This document shows, in pieces, positions 56,701 through 60,489 of a DNA stretch of 64,000 bases (the first letter of the stretch is position 1; the number at the start of each line of letters is the position of its first letter). The position numbers and the translations under genes are program-made. Where the stretch lies: assembly GCA_036245525.1 (NCBI GenBank), contig BTPG01000005.1, forward strand, positions 115,822,380-115,886,379, given 5' to 3'. The notes beneath the pieces are model-generated. The model was not told the DNA's origin. It searched no databases and saw only the letters and a list, made by a program, of their open reading frames with translations. The stretch comes from Semisulcospira habei (lineage: Eukaryota; Mollusca; Gastropoda; Semisulcospiridae).

Positions 56701-59559
56701 TTGGAGAAACACGTCTTTCTGAGTGGTTAAACGGGTTGAAACAAATTTTTATGTACATCAGTTCACACACACACACACACACATACACACACACACACAG
56801 AGTGAGAGAGAGAGAGTTTAGACAAGTCACACTTTGGTTGTCAATCTGCCGCGTTCAGCAGAAAACGCTATATTCTCTGTTACAATACATTATCAAACGA
56901 TCATACAAATAAATAAATAGATATATGTTTTTCTGTGTGTGAGAGAGAGCGAGGGAGACAGGCTTTTGCGCGATAGCTCACCAGTTAAAGAATCAGTATC
57001 ATGGAAAGGACACACACACACACTGTCACAACACATTTAAAGAGGAGAGAGCGAAATGAGTTAATTTATTTTAAGGAACATACAGATGATGCAGTCTTTC
57101 GTAAATAAATCTGCGGACCTCTATAATGCTAGGATGGGGGTCTGTGTACCCTCTGAAATTTATACCTGGGGTCTACAGACCCTTTAACCTGTTGTGAAAA
57201 CAGAAGCCCAGCTCTACTTACAAAAAAATAAATAAATAAAAATCCCACCACAGTTCACATGGGGACTTTGTCAGTTATTTCACCACTTGATACTATAAAA
57301 AGCCTGAAGTCAGGACATAAACATTAACTTGGTTATGATTGTCTGTTCAAATATTTGTTCTCAATGCCTCTGGGCAGAAAACACTCTCTAACATTGAGCG
57401 TCAAACACTTGTGGTACATTATATTGTTGAGTTGGGCTATTTTAAGTAGTAACATTTTCAGTTTTGGCTATTAACATTTTCTGTTTGGCTAGTAAAACTT
57501 GGAAGTCACTAGCCAAAGGCTGGTGGGCAAAATTTTAGACTTTCAGGGCTGTGCTGTCAGGACGTTAAGCAATGTACAACCAACCAACTAAACCAGTGAT
57601 TCTAATTAGGCTGCTGAGACATTACCTGGTATGGTGTTGAAGTAAAAAGTGCAATAGCAGATTTCACCTACCAGTAAATGATTTCAAAACATCACTCTAA
57701 TAACGCAAATGGATCTGATCTCCACCAGCAAGACACATAGATTCTCATAATTTCTAGTAGCCTGTGGGGGCTAATGATAATCATTGCTTCTTGCTGGTGA
57801 ATTTGACTCAATAAATGAATGAGTGTTACTTCTCATTCATAATTATGCAGATTTTGCAGAGCATGTTTTATTGAACTTTGAAGGTTGAAGATAATGCAAT
57901 CATATGCTTGTTTTCCTCACTCGGAGGATGCAAATGGAGCTGATCTCACGCCAGAGGAATAGATTCTTATGAAGCCCTGCAGACTGCAGGGGCTGATGAG
58001 AATAAAATTCTCTTGCAGATGGATTGATGTGTATCACTTATGTTCTGTTTATTCTGCATGCAGATTTTGCGGAGTATGTTATACAGAGGGTCGGAGATCA
58101 TGCGGGAGGTGGCCTGGGTGGTGTTTGATGAGATTCACTACATGAGGGACAAAGGTACAGTCCTACAGTCGTCGTAGTAGTGTTAGGAGTTTCTGAAAGC
58201 AGTATTGGTCTATTTAATTTACAGTTTGACAATCATTGTGCGCCAGCCTTATAAATCAATCTCCAATAATCAGTGAAGAATATGCTGAAAGAATAGCTCC
58301 TCTCACCAAATGTAATATATAATATATTTATTTGGTTGTTTATTTATTAGATGGGCTTGTCATGATACTTGACCCATTTAGCACAACACCCTACAGCAGG
58401 AGATGGATTGGCACTAACCTTGAATTATCAAGGTCAATCCATCTCCTGCACCTGGTGTGTAGTTGTCAAGTAACACTTCCAAAATTTAGAAATGCGGCTG
58501 ACAGGTTAAATGGGTTAAAAGGTAGTGCCAGATCAGCTTGGCATGTGCTCTGGCACTAAGCTAATTAGTGACTACCCTGGAACTATCATGACTGTTTATT
58601 TGTTTATGTTTGTCTGTCAGAGCGAGGTGTTGTGTGGGAGGAAACCATTATCCTGCTGCCAGACAACGTGCACTATGTGTTCCTCTCGGCCACCATCCCC
58701 AACGCCACACAGTTTGCCGAATGGGTCTGCCATCTCCACAATCAGGTACATGCTGCTATGAAATGTTGGGGTCAATCTGCCTCATGCAGTCAGCACTACA
58801 AGTGACAGAGTTCAATGTTATTTGGATCACATAACATGTCACTCACAGCATAAATAGATGGACTATCATCGCGTGAATAGTACCTGATTGGCTTTGTGCT
58901 TATAGACCTCGCTTGTGGAAAGTGGCTGATGCTGCCAGTTATTTCTCACATGTAACTTTCAAGCATGCATTGATCATCTTCACCCCACGGCCGCATTTCC
59001 AAACTGTTGGAGGCATTGTCTAACGATTATGTACCAGTTGTAGGAGCTAGACTGATCATGATAATTCAAGGTTAGTGCCAGATGAGCTTGGCGCCTTCAG
59101 GCGCCAAGCTCATCTGGCACTACCCTTGAATTATCATGATCAATCCATTTCTTGCTGCAGGGTCCCAGGGCTAAACAGGTTAATGCATTGCATTTTTGTT
59201 TACATAGAAACATTTTTTAAAGTATAGTTTTCATGTCAGTTTGAAACTGGTTTTCTCATTCCATTTCCACTTTTTACACTATTTCAGTTGCCTACTCCAC
59301 CTCTGCACGCGACACACACACACACACACACACACTGCTTTCCTTCCTCCTATTCTTGTTTGAATCACAGGAGATGCCATATGTTGAAAAATGATAGAAG
59401 TTTAGTTTTCTATAATGATAACCCAGTGCCTGTGGTAGTGAACTGTGCGCATGTTGACAGCCGTGCCATGTGGTGTACACAGACTACCGACCCATCCCTC
59501 TACAGCACTACATGTTCCCTGCTGGTGGTGACGGCCTTCACCTGGTGGTCGATGAAAAT
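14574..59559 (+). CDS. MTREX: MTREX (MTR4/SKIV2L2), exosome RNA helicase: eight N-terminal coding exons, gene continues past window
   Basis: Exons 14574-14701, 24333-24434, 24821-24887, 34183-34358, 43861-44035, 58064-58154, 58621-58745 and 59461-59559 join in phase to 321 codons, about the first third of the roughly 1,040-residue protein. [15 protein letters not shown] at the N-terminus is characteristic of MTR4. Ski2-like DExH motifs are visible: motif I AHTSAGKT (147-154), motif Ia [11 protein letters not shown], motif Ib [12 protein letters not shown] (238-241) and SAT (269-271). Known role: ATP-dependent 3'-5' RNA helicase in nucleus and nucleolus that feeds RNA to the exosome in TRAMP, NEXT and PAXT complexes. 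Remaining helicase core, arch domain and C-terminus lie beyond 64000. Several introns exceed 9 kb because of mobile elements. One odd residue is Val158 where relatives have Glu. Confidence 0.95.
14895..15240. repeat. Dispersed repeat P, copy 1
   Basis: This block from ATGCACACAAAAAAA to CTGAACTGGCCAAATTTGA is repeated almost base for base at 55974-56300 in the same orientation. No protein is evident. It is an unidentified dispersed repeat in MTREX intron 1. Confidence 0.85.
15241..16399. other. MTREX intron 1 sequence without recognised features
   Basis: AT-rich intron sequence. No ORF resembles a known protein and no long repeat pair was noticed. Confidence 0.5.
16412..19719 (-). mobile_element. 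RTE-like non-LTR retrotransposon, near full length (copy 1)
   Basis: A 12-bp target duplication ATTATTACATTT at 16400-16411 and 19720-19731 brackets 3,308 bp. Read on the minus strand it has a short 5' leader, one long coding region and a (TAAG)n tail ending at 16412. It is nearly identical to copy 2 at 47866-51171. It lies antisense in MTREX intron 1. The RTE-clade call rests on the endonuclease/RT layout and the tetranucleotide tail. Confidence 0.93.
16422..19363 (-). pseudogene. RTE-like endonuclease-reverse transcriptase, frameshifted
   Basis: Start ATG at 19363 ([13 protein letters not shown]). An AP-type endonuclease domain follows with [10 protein letters not shown] and [11 protein letters not shown]. 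The RT domain has [12 protein letters not shown] (motif A), [15 protein letters not shown] (motif B) and [13 protein letters not shown] (motif C). The C-terminus has [14 protein letters not shown] and [16 protein letters not shown]. Breaks seen by comparison with copy 2: an extra base near 19268 after NLSLLGI, and a CGCG-type 4-bp gain near 17390 that shifts frame between motifs A and B. The longest intact stretch is 19215-17218 (endonuclease plus RT fingers). Product not expected to be functional; would be a protein of about 980 residues if unbroken. Confidence 0.92.
19797..20222. mobile_element. Small hAT-like element with 14-bp inverted ends
   Basis: The terminus CAGGCATGGGAATT at 19797 is matched by its exact reverse complement ending at 20222. 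About 50 bp in, it has the palindromic GGTCCGGGGGCATGC motif also found near one end of the element at 36551-37565. Flanks share only AAAGA (19792-19796 and 20223-20227), so the target duplication would be 5 bp. At 426 bp without a transposase it is non-autonomous. Confidence 0.75.
20223..24332. other. Rest of MTREX intron 1: simple repeats and repeat fragments
   Basis: Contains G and C runs at 20495-20533, a possible hAT-type terminus CAGGGGCGGATTCAGAG at 20467 whose partner end I could not find, diverged H4 pieces near 21575 and 21770 (CATGAGCCC), G-run 22029-22078, C-runs 22491-22535 and 22597-22617, TGACCT-type repeats at 22748-22960 and 23240-23400, and a GA tract at 24224-24251. No exon was found. 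Confidence 0.6.
22748..22960 (+). repeat. TGACCT-type dispersed repeat unit
   Basis: Shares GTATGTGTAGAAAGGCC, GGCCCAAGTTTGAAG and CGAGAAAATACCAACGTTGA with the array at 7040-8115. Single unit, same orientation. Confidence 0.7.
24333..24434 (+). CDS. MTREX: MTREX exon 2
   Basis: Encodes [20 protein letters not shown] then [13 protein letters not shown] after a split serine. Acceptor CACTTTAG, donor GTATCC. Basic/acidic linker before the conserved core; assignment rests on phase and position more than on conservation. Confidence 0.85.
24821..24887 (+). CDS. MTREX: MTREX exon 3
   Basis: Encodes [20 protein letters not shown] then HE. The MPRxxxxxVETVExCxHE pattern is conserved in MTR4 proteins. 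Acceptor CTCTTGCAG, donor GTAAGG. Confidence 0.93.
26157..26573 (-). mobile_element. LINE 3' fragment with (GAA)n tail inside DIRS1
   Basis: A 12-bp direct repeat ACTTTTAGTGAT (26145-26156 and 26574-26585) flanks 417 bp. On the minus strand it encodes [20 protein letters not shown] then [17 protein letters not shown], the GHxxLxxHL and CxCxxxxxTxEHxLxxC signature at the C-terminus of Jockey-type LINE polymerases. It is 5'-truncated and ends in (GAA)n. The same family gave the insertion at 10258-10439. Confidence 0.88.
26800..27515 (+). repeat. Dispersed repeat Q copy 1: hAT-like zinc-finger remnant inside DIRS1
   Basis: Shared with 56323-57118 over about 700-800 bp, from CTTGAACGAAGTTGTA to AAATAAATTTGCAGAC. 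In one frame (about 26985-27130) it reads [20 protein letters not shown] then [17 protein letters not shown], which resembles the N-terminal TTF-type zinc finger (W-L, M-C-x-x-C) of domesticated hAT transposases of the ZNF862 type. The reading frame is broken around it. It was inserted upstream of the DIRS1 gag-like region. Confidence 0.65.
27523..27864 (+). pseudogene. DIRS1 gag-like ORF remnant
   Basis: The frame reads [16 protein letters not shown], later [20 protein letters not shown] and [20 protein letters not shown]. The RRDAxLxxxxxxxxxxLRxAPxxxxxLF pattern is typical of the DIRS ORF1 product. The N-terminal part is absent because the upstream area is occupied by later insertions. A nucleocapsid-like role is assumed from family knowledge. 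Confidence 0.7.
28200..28708 (+). pseudogene. DIRS1 reverse transcriptase, N-terminal and palm part, frameshifted
   Basis: [20 protein letters not shown] then TLNKFI and [22 protein letters not shown], and in another frame [20 protein letters not shown]. These are the conserved finger and palm blocks of DIRS RT. The catalytic box appears as [15 protein letters not shown], so the second Asp of YxDD is Asn. At least one frameshift separates blocks. The domain is cut at 28714 by the element at 28715-30680 and resumes at 30681 ([20 protein letters not shown]). Confidence 0.85.
28715..30680. mobile_element. hAT-like DNA element inserted in DIRS1 RT
   Basis: The 14-bp perfect terminal inverted repeat CAGAGGTGCCTACC (28715-28728 and 30667-30680) is flanked by a 6-bp direct repeat GATCTG (28709-28714 and 30681-30686). 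Removing it rejoins the DIRS reading [10 protein letters not shown]. The CAGAG start resembles hAT ends. Subterminal TTACGC repeats follow the left end. No transposase frame was recognised. It contains a TGACCT-type repeat in inverse orientation (30030-30510) and a C-run/A-run at 30403-30455. Confidence 0.82.
30030..30510 (-). repeat. TGACCT-type dispersed repeat, inverted
   Basis: TTTTGGCTCACATGCGAAGT, ACTTTAACTTTGGCATTTTC and CTTCAAACCCAAACTTGGTA are reverse-complement relatives of the array at 7040-8115. Confidence 0.7.
31050..31430 (+). pseudogene. DIRS1 RNase H domain with stop
   Basis: [55 protein letters not shown], then an in-frame TAG at 31273-31275, and after it [16 protein letters not shown] in a nearby frame. 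The Asp (IDAS), Glu (LELK), Asp (SDNS) and last Asp (LADSL) of the RNase H active site are visible. Family role: removes RNA from the RNA-DNA hybrid during reverse transcription. Confidence 0.85.
31640..32749 (+). pseudogene. DIRS1 tyrosine recombinase, disrupted but with catalytic residues
   Basis: [19 protein letters not shown] leads into C-run expansions (31725-31760, 31837-31852) that break frame. [20 protein letters not shown] and [19 protein letters not shown] form the core-binding part; [17 protein letters not shown] carries the first catalytic Arg; [16 protein letters not shown] carries Hxx[16 protein letters not shown] carries the Tyr. All four RHRY-type residues are thus visible although in different frames. 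Family role: integrates circular DNA without target duplication. Confidence 0.85.
32857..32956. repeat. DIRS1 internal complementary region
   Basis: The left half (TAATAGTAATGTCATTGGTA to TTTTGAGGAAAG) is the reverse complement of the left terminus. The right half (AATGAATTTTTTCTCTAAAA to TACCGATGACATTACT) is the reverse complement of the right terminus. In DIRS replication this region templates the circle junction. Confidence 0.85.
33377..33542. repeat. Degraded H3-like foldback
   Basis: GGTTAAAAGGTGGTGCCAGA and AATCATGACTGATCTTTCTC preserve H3 pieces; ends at GTCTCATTGTGTTAA next to the following H2 copy. Confidence 0.45.
33540..33741. repeat. TTAA foldback element, family H2
   Basis: TTAACCCATTTTGCCCTAAC at the left; GGGGTTAAATGGGTTAA at the right. 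Stem AAGGGTAGTGCCAGATTAGC with its complement, centre CCTGAAGG. Confidence 0.85.
33752..33850. repeat. TTAA foldback element, family H1
   Basis: TTAACCCATTGACGGTTGAT at the left; centre TTCCTGCCGGAATCATGA; right arm diverged, ending CAAAAGGGTTAT. Confidence 0.65.
33841..33940. repeat. TTAA foldback element, family H1
   Basis: AAAGGGTTATTGGCTGCCAA at the left; TACTGACAACCAAAGGGTTAA at the right (ends 33940). Centre has a small duplication CCTGCAGGAATGCAGGAATC. It abuts the previous H1 copy. Confidence 0.75.
34183..34358 (+). CDS. MTREX: MTREX exon 4 (Walker A motif)
   Basis: Encodes [40 protein letters not shown] and [19 protein letters not shown]. Residues 123-129 (YPFILDPF) and the Q motif region are conserved. 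ATP-binding motif I AHTSAGKT is complete. The last codon is split GT|G across intron 4 and reads Val where Glu is expected. Donor GTAAGT at 34359. Confidence 0.95.
34713..35429. mobile_element. pogo/Tigger-like non-autonomous DNA element
   Basis: CAGTGGAGTCCAGTTAACAC at 34713 is mirrored by GTGTTAAGCGGACTCCACTG ending at 35429, with TA on both sides as target duplication. CAGTGGAGTCC ends with TTAACACGAA motifs repeated near both ends fit the Tc1-mariner/pogo group. It is 717 bp and carries no transposase frame that I recognise. Confidence 0.82.
35600..35680. repeat. H4 foldback fragment
   Basis: ACCAGCAAGAGGCATACATT and CTCACGAGCCACTGCATCC mark the left arm of an H4 element; the right arm is missing. 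Confidence 0.55.
36551..37565. mobile_element. hAT-like element inside DIRS2
   Basis: Terminal inverted repeat CAGAGCATGGAATT at 36551 and, inverted, ending 37565. The 6-bp direct repeat ATACTG flanks it (36545-36550 and 37566-37571). Near the right end is the palindromic CCGGGGGGGCATGCCCCCGG motif shared with the element at 19797. An internal frame (36574-36852) matches nothing I know. Confidence 0.82.
38835..40250 (+). repeat. Tandem repeat in DIRS2, about 120-bp units, interrupted by a LINE
   Basis: Motifs GGAGCAGCGTCTCACGGGTC / GGAAGCAGCGGCGCACAGGT and GGATCAAGCAGACAAACACA recur with starts near 38863, 38965, 39089 and 39190, then again after the LINE at 40177. Units alternate slightly in spacing. 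Function unknown; could be a repetitive part of the former gag region. Confidence 0.75.
39246..40122 (-). mobile_element. 5'-truncated L2/CR1-like LINE inside DIRS2
   Basis: On the minus strand a continuous frame (to stop near 39422) reads [73 protein letters not shown] and [20 protein letters not shown], the thumb and C-terminal region of L2/CR1 reverse transcriptases. It ends in an (ATT)n tail at 39246. It sits inside the 120-bp tandem array; CAAGC occurs on both sides as a possible short target duplication. No RT palm, so inactive. The frame being open suggests a fairly recent insertion. Confidence 0.88.
42004..42217. repeat. TTAA foldback (H3, diverged) inside DIRS2
   Basis: TTAACCCTTATCTTGTTCAC at the left; CTCAGGCTGATATGGGTTAA at the right; stem TTAAAGGGTAGCGCCAGAG, weak pairing. 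Confidence 0.7.
43130..43390 (+). pseudogene. DIRS2 tyrosine recombinase C-terminal remnant
   Basis: [20 protein letters not shown] then [20 protein letters not shown] aligns with the end of the DIRS1 recombinase ([20 protein letters not shown]). The position of the catalytic Tyr is not preserved (ARRDLSDL versus CFYLRDL). The rest of the DIRS2 coding region (39000-43100) is too decayed to read, apart from a GRE-like block at 40547 shared with DIRS3 at 54027. Confidence 0.7.
43495..43592. repeat. DIRS2 internal complementary region
   Basis: Junction GATTTTGAGAAAATAAATGA ATTTTTCTC joins complements of the left terminus (TTTATTTTCTCAAAATC) and of the right terminus (GAGAAAAATTCAT). It allows both ends of the family to be placed to within a few bases. 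Confidence 0.85.
43861..44035 (+). CDS. MTREX: MTREX exon 5
   Basis: Encodes [40 protein letters not shown] and [18 protein letters not shown]. Contains motifs Ia and Ib of the Ski2-like helicase core. Acceptor TTTTTCAG lies at 43853-43860, of which most comes from the DIRS2 terminus. Donor GTACTG at 44036. Confidence 0.96.
44141..44226. repeat. H1 foldback in MTREX intron 5
   Basis: GAGCTGTCAGCAGCACCCTT paired with GCACTGCTGAAGGGTTAT; centre GATTCCTGCGGGAATCATC. Confidence 0.75.
44228..44290. repeat. H3 foldback left-half fragment
   Basis: CCCTTTTCATCCTGATACAC and TAGTTCAAGGGCAGTG match the left half of H3. The right half is absent here; an H3 right part occurs at 47160-47326. Confidence 0.65.
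45755..45830. repeat. H4 foldback core
   Basis: GTCAGAGGCATAGATTTTCA paired with CATGAGGATCTGTGCCTCTT GCAG. Confidence 0.7.
45890..45965. repeat. H4-like foldback core
   Basis: ATGCATAGATTCTCATAACG paired with GTCTATGCCTCTTGCAGAC; centre CCCTTAGG. Confidence 0.65.
47160..47326. repeat. H3 foldback, right portion
   Basis: CAAGGGTGGTGCCAGCTTAC with its complement TGCTGGCACCACCCTTGAAC, then AATGCAGCCTTCATCAAATA and GGATGAAATGGGTTAA. Confidence 0.75.
47866..51171 (+). mobile_element. RTE-like non-LTR retrotransposon, near full length (copy 2)
   Basis: A 12-bp target duplication TTATCCCAAGGG (47854-47865 and 51172-51183) flanks 3,306 bp. Both copies start at the same base (CCTCGCGCTGGGACCATA), so this is probably the true 5' end. 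It ends with GTAAGTAAG. Sense orientation in MTREX intron 5. Confidence 0.93.
48223..51166 (+). pseudogene. RTE-like endonuclease-reverse transcriptase, frameshifted
   Basis: Same domain order as copy 1: endonuclease ([20 protein letters not shown]; open from about 48290 to 49307), linker, RT ([38 protein letters not shown]; open 49346-51166) and the [17 protein letters not shown]-terminus. Breaks by comparison with copy 1: one A missing near 48289 after ATGCAA, and an 8-bp gain near 49302 (CTTAGTAA) that adds a stop between the endonuclease and RT parts. The RT half is continuous for 606 codons and all RT catalytic aspartates are present, so this copy is young. Confidence 0.92.
51541..51648 (-). 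mobile_element. Short LINE/SINE 3' insertion with (GAA)n tail in DIRS3
   Basis: The 12-bp direct repeat AATGATGTACAC at 51529-51540 and 51649-51660 flanks 108 bp that begins (plus strand) with TTC repeats, i.e. a (GAA)n tail on the minus strand. It is a severely 5'-truncated retrotransposed copy, similar in tail and target size to those at 10258 and 26157 but not the same 3' sequence. Confidence 0.82.
52300..52960 (+). repeat. Tandem repeat in DIRS3, about 195-bp units
   Basis: GGATGGAGTCAGTG starts at 52366, 52716 and 52911; CACTGACAACCGC and GGGAGGATTGGAGGAAGATC recur with it. The last two units are 195 bp apart. Unknown role. Confidence 0.75.
53100..53545 (+). repeat. Tandem repeat in DIRS3, about 140-bp units, three copies
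   Basis: GGCAGGGACCACTCTTC starts at 53185, 53326 and 53466, with GACACCAACGCAGGC and GATGACAGC motifs in each unit. A frame is open across it (53098-53643) but matches no family I know. Confidence 0.8.
53711..53830 (+). repeat. Exact tandem duplication of 59 bp
   Basis: GTGTTCGTGGATGCAGATCA and GGTTGGACGAGGCATCCCCT repeat at a period of 59 bp (53716 and 53775). Nearly identical units, so a recent duplication. A C-run follows at 53857-53880. Confidence 0.85.
55060..55930 (+). pseudogene. DIRS3 tyrosine recombinase remnant
   Basis: [40 protein letters not shown] and [20 protein letters not shown] align with DIRS1 ([52 protein letters not shown]). The first catalytic Arg of the ASRVSEL block is lost (APLSEL). 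A 288-codon frame is open here, but the HxxR and Tyr blocks are missing with the right end. Confidence 0.8.
55974..56300. repeat. Dispersed repeat P, copy 2
   Basis: Same sequence and orientation as 14895-15240 (CACATTGACAGTCTCATTTC, CACAATTGTCCACTGGATAA, CACCGGTCCTTGCACTGCCT). It follows the truncated end of DIRS3 directly. Confidence 0.85.
56323..57118 (+). repeat. Dispersed repeat Q, copy 2 (hAT-like zinc-finger remnant)
   Basis: Counterpart of 26800-27515. Frame pieces read [20 protein letters not shown] then [16 protein letters not shown]. Here one presumed zinc ligand Cys in the second half is Asn. CA and GA microsatellites at 56765-56815 and 56940-56960 expanded inside it. Confidence 0.65.
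57119..57715. other. MTREX intron 5 sequence without recognised features
   Basis: No ORF, exon or repeat pair recognised. Confidence 0.5.
57716..57808. repeat. H4-like foldback
   Basis: CACCAGCAAGACACATAGAT paired with TCATTGCTTCTTGCTGGTGA. Confidence 0.7.
57930..58027. repeat. H4 foldback just upstream of MTREX exon 6
   Basis: GCCAGAGGAATAGATTCTTA paired with TGATGAGAATAAAATTCTCT TGCAG; centre CCTGCAGACTGCAGG. It ends about 40 bp before the exon 6 start and contains its own CTCTTGCAG acceptor-like motif at 58009-58017. Confidence 0.75.
58064..58154 (+). CDS. MTREX: MTREX exon 6 (DEIH box)
   Basis: Encodes [20 protein letters not shown] then [14 protein letters not shown] is motif II, coordinating Mg-ATP. 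Acceptor GCATGCAG, donor GTACAG. Confidence 0.96.
58366..58585. repeat. Rearranged H2 foldback in MTREX intron 6
   Basis: CAGCAGGAGATGGATTGGCA and ACACTTCCAAAATTTAGAAA, then AAGGTAGTGCCAGATCAGCT and GACTACCCTGGAACTATCAT. The usual order of H2 parts is altered, suggesting two overlapping partial copies. Confidence 0.6.
58621..58745 (+). CDS. MTREX: MTREX exon 7 (SAT motif)
   Basis: Encodes [20 protein letters not shown] then [24 protein letters not shown] is motif III. Acceptor TCTGTCAG, donor GTACAT. Confidence 0.96.
58976..59183. repeat. TTAA foldback, family H2, in MTREX intron 7
   Basis: Long perfect stem AAGGTTAGTGCCAGATGAGC TTGGCGCC with complement, centre GGCGCCTTCAGGCGCC. Right end GGGCTAAACAGGTTAA. 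Confidence 0.85.
59308..59335. repeat. (CA)n microsatellite
   Basis: CA dinucleotide tract within MTREX intron 7. Confidence 0.9.
59461..59559 (+). CDS. MTREX: MTREX exon 8 (last exon in window)
   Basis: Encodes [20 protein letters not shown] then [13 protein letters not shown]. The YTDYRPxPLQHYxFPxGGxGLxLVVDE block is highly conserved in MTR4. Acceptor TTGACAG, donor GTAAGC. The next exon (expected to begin with Gly-Asp/Glu-Phe) is not visible before 64000. Confidence 0.95.
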
Positions 59560-59592
59560 GTAAGCTTCTTGCTGCAGAATTTTACTTAGTAT

Positions 59593-59809
59593 TAACCCAT
59601 TACATCCTGAAGCTGAATTTGTTTTAATTTGCTTACTCTCCTATGAAGGCTACTTTACAGATTTGGAGAAAGATCGACCATTTTAGTTCAAGGGTGGTGC
59701 CAGAATAGCTTGGCATGCACCTCTGGCGCCAAGCTATTCTGGCACCACCCTTGAACTATCATAGTCAAATTTATTTGGGGCAATAGTGTATCAGGATGAA
59801 AAGGGTTAA
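59593..59809. repeat. TTAA foldback, family H3, in MTREX intron 8
   Basis: TTAACCCATTACATCCTGAA at the left and ATCAGGATGAAAAGGGTTAA at the right. Stem TTCAAGGGTGGTGCCAGAAT AGCTTGGC with complement. It is among the most intact H3 copies. Confidence 0.88.
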
Positions 59810-59834
59810 GACAAGGATTTTAGTTTTTACAGTT

Positions 59835-59920
59835 TTAACCCTTTGGCTGTTGGTAGCGCAATCCGTCCTGCAGGAATCGCCTGGACAGAAAGCACTGTCG
59901 ACAGCCAAAGCGTTTATTAA
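59835..59920. repeat. TTAA foldback, family H1
   Basis: TTAACCCTTTGGCTGTTGGT at the left; CGACAGCCAAAGCGTTTATTAA at the right. Centre CCTGCAGG. Confidence 0.78.
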
Positions 59921-60151
59921 AGGGTCAGGTCCCGAAGGTGAGCCTACTGCTACAGATGCAGTTCACATGGTGCTATGCTTTTGCTCTTGCGTTTAGGATT
60001 CAAATGATACGCCAGCACTACATGCATCTTTACATACACCAGTGGATGATTTATACCCTTCACAACCACTATCTGGAACTTTGCCTCAAAACGATTGCAG
60101 ATTCACTGGCAGATAGTCTCAGCTGTCTGGTGCAAAGAAACTGTCGTTAGG

Positions 60152-60240
60152 CCTGAGGTTAGTAAGAGGCATCATACCTCATGAGTCTCCACAACTGTGG
60201 GAGCTCATGAGGATCTACGCCTCTTGCACTTAGGTGGTGC
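60152..60240. repeat. H4 foldback core
   Basis: AGTAAGAGGCATCATACCTC ATGAG paired with GCTCATGAGGATCTACGCCT CTTGC; centre CCACAACTGTGG. Confidence 0.75.
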
Positions 60241-60299
60241 TCATATTTTTGGGAAGTGGAGGCATTAATGCATACGTTCTTAAGACACCCTAGTGAAAG

Positions 60300-60410
60300 C
60301 AGGATTGGCCTTGGTAGTTCAAGGGTAGCACCAGATTTCCAGGAGCCAAAGTAGTCTGGCACTACCCTTGAGCGATCATGGTCAGGCCATCTCCCACTGC
60401 TGGTGACAAC
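60300..60410. repeat. H2-like foldback (diverged)
   Basis: TTCAAGGGTAGCACCAGATT paired with AGTCTGGCACTACCCTTGAG. Confidence 0.65.
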
Positions 60411-60489
60411 ACCCAGAGATGGGAAAGTCATTATTAGTTCACAAATTAAAAAAGTGTCAACAGCAGTCTTTCTTTTACAGAGATTATAT

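Noticed and set aside
59996..60150. Possible further MTREX exon (CAGCACTACATGCAT resembles the QHYM region)
   Set aside because: The similarity is limited to a few residues, the exon 8 already encodes this block, and there is no phase-compatible acceptor and donor.
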